Source of the DNA: CAZDGK01 sp964505035
GTDB lineage: Bacteria; Patescibacteriota; Saccharimonadia; UBA4664
Assembly (NCBI GenBank): GCA_964505035.1
Contig: CAZDGK010000026.1
Location: 1-19,570, forward strand
Direction of reading: 5' to 3'
Length of the DNA stretch: 19,570 nt
Shown here: positions 15,323-19,570 of the stretch, piece after piece
Position numbering within the stretch: the stretch's first letter is position 1
Layout: every line of letters starts with the position of its first letter
Program-made: the position numbers and the translations under genes
Notes under the pieces: model-generated
Seen by the model: the letters and a program-made list of their open reading frames with translations, nothing else
What the model was told of the DNA's origin: nothing
Databases searched by the model: none

Positions 15323-17584
15323 ATGAAACATAAGAACACATTAACGCGAGCAATTCTGACATTAGCGGTATCGTTGCAGCTGCCAATGGTGGCACTGGCC
15401 GAGGACACTCCGACGCCAACGCCAACAGTGGAGGTAACTCCGACGCCGACGCCAGATCCGACACCGGCGCCGACACCGGACCCGACACCGACGCCGGTGG
15501 CTACTCCGGACCCGACACCGACACCGACACCGGTGCCAACTCCGACACCTACCCAGGGTCCGCAGAAGCCGACTGGGGCTGATTCGTCGCAGTTTGTGTA
15601 CAATCCAGCAACTGGAAACTGGGAGTCGGGTCAGTACATTTGGAACCCTAAGACTGGCCAGACGGCGCCGAAGTCTGATCCGGGGTACTACTACAATCCG
15701 GCGACTGGCCACTGGGACACGACCCAATATGTGTACCACCCGGAGACGGGCAAGTACGAGGCGGTGACGGTGTCCGCGCCAACACTGCCGGCTGGTGCGA
15801 CGGTGACCCCTGGCGGTACGCCGGCGGCGGCAGCGGCTGACTTGTCGACGCCACAGGGCTTGGCCGCGGCGTTGTCGGCTCTGCTGAGCCCTGGCTCGGG
15901 TGCGACTATTAGTCAGACTGGACCCGGCTCGAACAACACTATCAACCAGTCGTCTAAGAATACTGGTGTGTTTGATCTATTTAGCCGGGCCAACATCCAG
16001 AACTCCATTGGCTCGGCGGCGACGACGGGTGATGCCACGGTGAGTGGTAACACTACTGGTGGTAGCGCGGCGACTGGTGGGGCTTCGGTGGTGGCCAATG
16101 TGCTTAACCTGTTGAACTCGGTGTGGGGTTGGGCGACGGGTGGCCTGAACACCTTCGTGGCCAATTTGTTTGGTAACCAGACCGGCGACATCATGCTGCA
16201 GCCGACGACCTCTACGACCTCGGGCGGTGGCTCGATTGGTGGCGGCGCTGGTGGCTCGAGCATCAATGGCACTGGCCCGAACTCGACCAACCAGATTAAC
16301 GGCACCAACGACAATAACCTGACGGTTAACAATCAGCAGGGTGGCAACATCACCAATGACATTGACCTGCTTGCCAAGTCCGGCAACGCGGCGGTGACGA
16401 ATAACACTACCGGCGGTGATGCGACGAGCGGTAATGCTACGACTTCGCTGGATCTGTTGAACCTGATCAATTCGTCGATCGGGGCTGGTCAGTCGTTTAT
16501 TGGCATGCTGAACATCTTTGGCAGTCTGAGTGGCGACATATTGTTCCCGAACGGCTTCCTGACCGATGCCATGTCGACTGGAGCCTGCACCGCCTCGTGT
16601 GGTAGTGGTAGCGCGGCGCCCAGCAGTGCTAGCGTGGACACGACTGGCCCGAACTCGCAGAACGGTATCGACCAGAGTCAGCAAAATAGCGCAACGGTCA
16701 ATAACCAAGCCAACACAGCGTTTGCCAACAACATTGACTCAGCGGCGCAGTCTGGTAATGCCAACGTGAGTGACAACACCACCGGTGGCTCGGCCAAGAC
16801 TGGTAGTGCCACGACCAACAACAACGTGGCCAACCTATCTAACATGAACCTGCTTGGTACCAACGCTGTGCTGGTGCTGGTAAATGTGATGGGTCACTGG
16901 CTCGGCGGCATCATGAACCTGCCGACTGCCAGTACCTCGACCTCGGCTCTGCTGACGTCCGGTGCCACGGTCCAAAACACTGGCCCGAACTCGAACAACC
17001 AGATTGGCCAGAGCACCAACAACTCGGCTACGCTCAACAACACGGCCGACAACACGATTACCAACAACGTGCGGGCCGGGGCAGTATCGGGCGACGCAAC
17101 CGTGAGTGACAACACCACTGGCGGCAATGCTACGAGCGGCAACGCCAGCGTGGCGACCAACGTAGCCAACCTGTTTAACACCTCGCTGAACTTGAGCAAG
17201 TGGTTTGGGGTGCTGGTTGTGAACGTATTTGGCGACTGGACTGGTAGTGTGAATGAGAACACGGCGGCGGGTAATGCGCCGGCGGCCGCGCCTCAGGCGA
17301 GTAACGCTCCGGCCGGCAGCCCAGCTGCAGGAATTGGGGCACACACGATCGCTGCTCAGGGTGGTGGCCAGCCGAGTGGTGGTTCGCCAATAGTGGCAGC
17401 AGCCGACGCGACAGTGGCGGGTGGTGCGGCTAGCGCGGTTCTGGCGGCAGCAGCCCAGACGGCGGCACCGGTAGCGACCGCGGCGGCCAATGGCGGCCTG
17501 AACATCCTGTTTGTGATCGCGATAGTCTTGATGGTCCTCTCGGTCGTGATGGTTGGCCTAGAGCGCAAGTTTAAGAGCCGCTAG
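15323..17584 (+). CDS. Large NTTGG-repeat surface protein with four repeats and a C-terminal membrane anchor
   Basis: A 753-residue exported protein. A signal peptide (about 1-25, ending in ALA) is followed by a Pro/Thr stalk (TPTPTPDPTPAP-like, to about 80). Residues about 91-148 hold four related short units of the form YNPxTGxW (VYNPATGNW, IWNPKTGQ, YYNPATGHW, VYHPETGKY). Four large copies of the cluster's repeat then follow, with TGP codons starting at 15917, 16271, 16643 and 16979, periods of 112-124 residues. Each copy is longer than in the smaller proteins because a hydrophobic stretch is added after NTTGG (for example GTNAVLVLVNVMGHWLGGIM). A cysteine pair (C422, C426) lies between copies two and three; no others are seen. 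The C-terminus is a membrane segment (ILFVIAIVLMVLSVVMVG) and ERKFKSR. The start at 15323 has GGGGAGGAA just upstream, after a G-free CA-rich leader; a longer TTG frame from 15269 is unlikely. Confidence 0.85.
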   Translation: MKHKNTLTRAILTLAVSLQLPMVALAEDTPTPTPTVEVTPTPTPDPTPAPTPDPTPTPVATPDPTPTPTPVPTPTPTQGPQKPTGADSSQFVYNPATGNWESGQYIWNPKTGQTAPKSDPGYYYNPATGHWDTTQYVYHPETGKYEAVTVSAPTLPAGATVTPGGTPAAAAADLSTPQGLAAALSALLSPGSGATISQTGPGSNNTINQSSKNTGVFDLFSRANIQNSIGSAATTGDATVSGNTTGGSAATGGASVVANVLNLLNSVWGWATGGLNTFVANLFGNQTGDIMLQPTTSTTSGGGSIGGGAGGSSINGTGPNSTNQINGTNDNNLTVNNQQGGNITNDIDLLAKSGNAAVTNNTTGGDATSGNATTSLDLLNLINSSIGAGQSFIGMLNIFGSLSGDILFPNGFLTDAMSTGACTASCGSGSAAPSSASVDTTGPNSQNGIDQSQQNSATVNNQANTAFANNIDSAAQSGNANVSDNTTGGSAKTGSATTNNNVANLSNMNLLGTNAVLVLVNVMGHWLGGIMNLPTASTSTSALLTSGATVQNTGPNSNNQIGQSTNNSATLNNTADNTITNNVRAGAVSGDATVSDNTTGGNATSGNASVATNVANLFNTSLNLSKWFGVLVVNVFGDWTGSVNENTAAGNAPAAAPQASNAPAGSPAAGIGAHTIAAQGGGQPSGGSPIVAAADATVAGGAASAVLAAAAQTAAPVATAAANGGLNILFVIAIVLMVLSVVMVGLERKFKSR
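15899..17263 (+). repeat. Four tandem NTTGG/TGPNS repeats in the large surface protein
   Basis: The protein repeats are visible in the DNA: variants of ACTGGCCCGAACTCG recur at 16271, 16643 and 16979, with a diverged copy at 15917. AACACCACCGGTGG-like stretches encoding NTTGG lie about 120-150 bases after each. Units are 336-372 bp apart and clearly diverged, so this is an old protein-level tandem duplication and not a recent DNA repeat. Confidence 0.8.
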
Positions 17585-17596
17585 CCCAACTGGCTC

Positions 17597-17647
17597 TGGC
17601 TATGGGACAGCCCGGGGCAGATGGCCCCGGGCTGTTACAGATAGCCA
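17597..17647 (+). terminator. Very long two-stage hairpin ending the surface cluster
   Basis: ACAGCCCGGGGC (17607-17618) pairs perfectly with GCCCCGGGCTGT (17624-17635) around the loop AGATG. An outer stem, TGGCTAT (17597-17603) with ATAGCCA (17641-17647), closes it across a small internal loop, for 19 pairs in all. It begins 12 bases after the stop codon. No T run follows, so termination may be by a non-canonical mechanism or the structure may protect the mRNA 3' end. Confidence 0.7.
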
Positions 17648-17655
17648 AAACCCGT

Positions 17656-17661
17656 TACAAT
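17656..17661 (+). promoter_or_regulatory. Possible -10 element for the DUF212 gene
   Basis: TACAAT lies 38 bases upstream of the start codon and just after the large hairpin. The best -35 candidates (TGTTAC or TTACAG at 17633-17640) overlap the hairpin arm and are weak. The placement would let the gene be transcribed independently of the surface cluster. Confidence 0.35.
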
Positions 17662-17698
17662 GCCTGCATAAACTCAGAACTTCAGGAGGAAGCAAGTC

Positions 17699-18553
17699 TT
17701 GGTGCCCTATAACCCATATATCGTGATTCCATTGGCTACCTGGGCGGTGGCACAGGTAGTGAAGTTTGCTCTAGCGGCGCTTCGTGGCAGGATTGATCTG
17801 CGTTATATGTACGCGTCTGGCGGGATGCCGAGCGCTCACTCGGCGGTGGTGACATCGTTGGCAGTAACGGCCTTGCTGCAGTCGGGGCCGAGCAGTGCGG
17901 TATTTGGTATCACGGCGGTGATCGCGGTGATCGTGATGTATGACTCGCTGGGCGTGCGCCGGGCGGCTGGCGAGCAGGCGGTGGCGCTCAATATGGTGCT
18001 GGACGCCTTGGCGCAGGGCAAGGTGAAGCTGGACCGGCCGGCGGCTAGGTTGCGAGAGGTGTTGGGTCACCAGCCGCTTGAGGTGTTCGTTGGAGCGCTG
18101 TTTGGTCTGGTATTGGGAGGGCTGTTCAACTACGACAAGCTTGGGTCATTGGCACTGTGGGCGCAGACCCCTCCGATTCGAGGCAGCCAGGAATTGTGGC
18201 TCTATGGCGTGATTTTTGGCCTACTGGTTGTAGCCGGCTGGGTGCAGCGGCTGGTATTGCGCCGGCGGTTTAAGAAGTCACTGGCGATAGCCCGGGTAAC
18301 GCAGCGGGTACTGGTGGCCACCCAGACTATCGGCTGGTTGGGCCTGGTGATCGTGGCGTTTGAGTATGAAAACGCTAGCTATCTGGCGTGGAGGTTATGG
18401 GCGGTGCTGACGATTGCGGCCGGGCTGATCTGGGCGGCGGTGCTGATAATGCGGCCGCTGCGGTCGCTACCAAGCGAGCTGAAGGCTGAGGCTGACCGGG
18501 CGCGCAAGCTGAAGTGGTTTAGTTTTGGCCGCCGCCGCACTAAGCGCGCCTAA
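17699..18553 (+). CDS. DUF212 / divergent PAP2-family membrane protein with a C-terminal extension
   Basis: The first 150 residues match the YuiD-like DUF212 family (acid phosphatase/vanadium-dependent haloperoxidase related): several membrane helices, GGMPSAHSA at 41-49, and MYDSLGVRRAAGEQA at about 80-94, then REVLGHQPLEVFVGALFG. Members are thought to be lipid-type phosphatases, but the reaction is not established and this divergent group lacks much of the classical PAP2 signature. Usual length is about 140-160 residues; here about 130 more follow, with three likely membrane helices (LWLYGVIFGLLVVAGWV; IGWLGLVIVAFEYE; LWAVLTIAAGLIWAAVLI) and a basic tail (KLKWFSFGRRRTKRA). The TTG at 17699 is chosen because AGGAGGA ends eight bases before it; GTG at 17702 is the alternative. 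A role in envelope lipid metabolism is plausible. Confidence 0.85.
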   Translation: MVPYNPYIVIPLATWAVAQVVKFALAALRGRIDLRYMYASGGMPSAHSAVVTSLAVTALLQSGPSSAVFGITAVIAVIVMYDSLGVRRAAGEQAVALNMVLDALAQGKVKLDRPAARLREVLGHQPLEVFVGALFGLVLGGLFNYDKLGSLALWAQTPPIRGSQELWLYGVIFGLLVVAGWVQRLVLRRRFKKSLAIARVTQRVLVATQTIGWLGLVIVAFEYENASYLAWRLWAVLTIAAGLIWAAVLIMRPLRSLPSELKAEADRARKLKWFSFGRRRTKRA

Positions 18554-18570
18554 GCTTAGCGGTTTCTAGC

Positions 18571-18600
18571 TTGCGGTTGGGGGTTGGCTTATGGTATCTT
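18571..18600 (+). promoter_or_regulatory. Promoter for the 211-aa secreted protein
   Basis: TTGCGG (18571-18576), an 18-base spacer and TATCTT (18595-18600) preceded by TGG form a reasonable sigma70 promoter with an extended -10. The predicted leader is about 34 nt. Confidence 0.5.
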
Positions 18601-18640
18601 GGATGATCGTGCCTATTTAATGACACGGTAGCAAGATCAG

Positions 18641-19276
18641 ATGCGATACCGATTAATGAGCTTAATTACCGGCCTAATAGTACTTCTGGTGAGCGGAAGT
18701 GGTTTGGCGTACGCGGATGGTGATGTGGCCTTGAGTGGCCGGGTATACAATGGCGTGACCGGTGCCGGTTATTCCGGCGTGGGCTTGGATTTGTGCGCGG
18801 CTGGCGCAGTTAAAACTGACGATGAGGGCAACTGGCAGCTAGTGGTGCCGGCTGGCACGACCTACTGCGTGCGGTTGGCGGAGGGTGCGCCGGCGGGGAC
18901 GCCGCTGACTCGTAATAACCCGGAGGTGGCCAACCAGGCCTCCTACGAGCATCAGGTGGCGGGCGTGACGTGCTACCACAAGCCGGATTGTGACGCTGAT
19001 AGCCAGACATGGGATCGGGCGACTGATGGTGGCCTGGACTTTGCCTATGGCTTGGCGAGTGCGCAGGCGGCGGCTTCACCGACTCCGGCGGCTACAGCGA
19101 CTCCGGCAGCTAAGCACCCGGCGGCCCCGCCGGCTAATCACTACGGCTGGCTCAACTATGCGGCGGCAGGTGTGGTAGTGGCGGTAGCAGCTGGGTTTTT
19201 GCTGTTTGCGCCGCTGCAGTCGGGGCGCAAACGAAGCTACCGCGAATACATTCAGTCCAAATATTATAATTTGTAG
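18641..19276 (+). CDS. Secreted beta-sandwich-like protein with a C-terminal membrane anchor
   Basis: A 211-residue exported protein. The signal peptide (1-25) ends in AYA. Residues about 29-80 look like a carboxypeptidase-regulatory or SdrD-B-like beta sandwich: LSGRVYNGVTGAGYSGVGL, then TDDEGNWQLVVPAGTTYCV. Four cysteines (52, 76, 111, 117) could form two disulfides. A Pro/Ala/Thr hinge (about 142-165) leads to a membrane segment (AAAGVVVAVAAGFLLFAPL, about 172-190) and a basic/Tyr-rich cytoplasmic tail (GRKRSYREYIQSKYYNL). It has its own promoter and only a weak SD (AAGATC). It lacks the NTTGG repeat. It lies directly upstream of the rRNA operon promoter with no visible terminator between. 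The exact function is unknown; a surface-exposed binding or structural domain is likely. Confidence 0.8.
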   Translation: MRYRLMSLITGLIVLLVSGSGLAYADGDVALSGRVYNGVTGAGYSGVGLDLCAAGAVKTDDEGNWQLVVPAGTTYCVRLAEGAPAGTPLTRNNPEVANQASYEHQVAGVTCYHKPDCDADSQTWDRATDGGLDFAYGLASAQAAASPTPAATATPAAKHPAAPPANHYGWLNYAAAGVVVAVAAGFLLFAPLQSGRKRSYREYIQSKYYNL

Positions 19277-19297
19277 GTGATTTTGGACTAAAACTGC

Positions 19298-19326
19298 TTG
19301 ACAGTCCCAGGAGGCTGCGCTAGCAT
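19298..19326 (+). promoter_or_regulatory. Strong promoter of the rRNA operon
   Basis: A consensus TTGACA (19298-19303) is separated by 17 bases from TAGCAT (19321-19326). The 30 bases upstream are AT-rich, like an UP element. The 16S gene starts about 200 nt downstream, as expected for an rRNA leader. Confidence 0.75.
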
Positions 19327-19435
19327 TGGAGAGTCTTGAACCGATCGAATGGTAGCAAGTCATCCTGACTGGCTATTTATTTTGTCATCAGGGCGAAGCA
19401 ATTTGAAATTCTATCGTGCAGTGTAAACAATGAGG

Positions 19436-19490
19436 TTGCTTCGGCTAGCAATAGCTGAAGTAGACCAACCAAAATTCTTTTTGAGCGACT
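19436..19490 (+). promoter_or_regulatory. Candidate rRNA antitermination (boxB/boxA-like) site in the leader
   Basis: A hairpin of about 11-12 pairs (19436-19447 with 19452-19463) is capped by the GNRA-type loop GCAA. Twelve bases later comes ATTCTTTTTGAGCGACT (19474-19490), which resembles boxA (compare the TTCTTTGA core in Bacillus and TTTGAGAACT in mycobacteria). Hairpin followed by boxA is the order in E. coli rrn leaders. The rest of the leader (19327-19435) shows nothing I can name. Confidence 0.4.
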
Positions 19491-19514
19491 AAATACAGCT
19501 CAAACAACCCAAGT

Positions 19515-19530
19515 CCCGCTTTCGAGCGGG
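19515..19530 (+). other. Hairpin immediately before 16S rRNA
   Basis: CCCGCT (19515-19520) pairs with AGCGGG (19525-19530) around a TTCG tetraloop, ending two bases before the predicted mature 16S 5' end. It is probably a leader or processing structure, although part of it could instead pair with the missing 3' flank of 16S. Confidence 0.55.
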
Positions 19531-19532
19531 CA

Positions 19533-19548
19533 TTATTGGAGAGTTTGA
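19533..19548 (+). rRNA. rrs: 16S ribosomal RNA, first bases only (contig end)
   Basis: TTATTGGAGAGTTTGA matches the universal 5' end of bacterial 16S rRNA (E. coli AAATTGAAGAGTTTGA), including the start of the 27F primer site. The expected continuation TCxTGGCTCAG is absent; the sequence changes to adapter. Upstream promoter and leader structures support the call. The first base is placed by alignment with the E. coli 5' end from memory. Confidence 0.8.
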
Positions 19549-19570
19549 GATCGGAGAGCGTCGTGTAGGT
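19548..19570. other. Illumina adapter sequence at the contig end (artefact)
   Basis: The last 23 bases match the reverse complement of the Illumina universal adapter. AGATCGGA is followed by GAGCGTCGTGTAGG, with one A missing compared with the standard AGATCGGAAGAGC and the last base different. This is not genomic DNA and should be trimmed. Confidence 0.93.

Noticed and set aside
15900..17260. Regularly spaced repeats that could suggest a CRISPR array.
   Set aside because: Units are 336-372 bp, diverged, in frame and protein-coding; no short identical repeats with unique spacers and no cas genes.
19403..19431. A second rRNA promoter, TTGAAA with AACAAT 17 bases later.
   Set aside because: The -10 is poor and the consensus TTGACA promoter upstream is sufficient; kept only as a possibility.

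Overview
This window looks like one end of a metagenomic or isolate contig from a Patescibacteria/CPR bacterium, most likely a Candidatus Saccharibacteria (TM7) relative. Reasons: a surface protein whose long N-terminal segment (SAxELAFYARRLRQER, then a membrane segment and PPTPSNAASPSDII) and LPQTG tail are of a type I associate with that group; a membrane-anchored VirD4/TraG-like ATPase with a huge Pro/Ala tail; adjacent gyrB-gyrA; many small secreted proteins with one membrane segment; and standard code (TGA is a stop). The taxon is inferred from these features, not from a search. The sequence is G+C-rich by eye; I did not measure it.

Layout. (i) 1-5630, plus strand: the tail of a possible upstream gene, then a two-gene operon of a small Pro/Ala-rich protein and a 1668-residue membrane-anchored P-loop ATPase whose second half is low-complexity. 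(ii) 5652-7390, minus strand: a two-gene operon of an LPQTG/DUF11-type surface protein and a coiled-coil protein with two membrane segments, coupled by TAATG. (iii) 7391-7554: a divergent promoter region. (iv) 7555-12192: gyrB-gyrA, closed by a convincing hairpin terminator. (v) 12368-17584: five consecutive exported proteins. Three of them (231, 195 and 753 aa) share a repeat of about 75 residues built around TGPxS and NTTGG; I know no named family for it. A very large hairpin ends the cluster. (vi) 17699-19276: a DUF212/divergent-PAP2 membrane protein with an unusual C-terminal extension, and a secreted beta-sandwich-like membrane-anchored protein. (vii) 19277-19548: a strong rRNA promoter, a structured leader with a nut-like (boxB/boxA) site, and the first bases of 16S rRNA. 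(viii) The last ~23 bases match the Illumina TruSeq adapter and are not genomic.

The most novel part is the repeat-protein cluster. The 195-aa member is secreted, has no membrane anchor, uses only AAC for Asn (25/25) and only GAC for Asp (13/13), and has a strong Shine-Dalgarno sequence (SD) in the loop of a perfect 7-bp hairpin, so it is probably the abundant subunit. The 231-aa and 753-aa proteins carry the same repeat plus a C-terminal membrane anchor. A reasonable hypothesis is an extracellular fibre, mat or surface layer built from this repeat, perhaps used for host contact; nothing in the sequence proves assembly or function. Also notable: both gyrase subunits naturally carry residues linked to quinolone insensitivity in other bacteria, and at least two transcription units appear to start with leaderless mRNAs.
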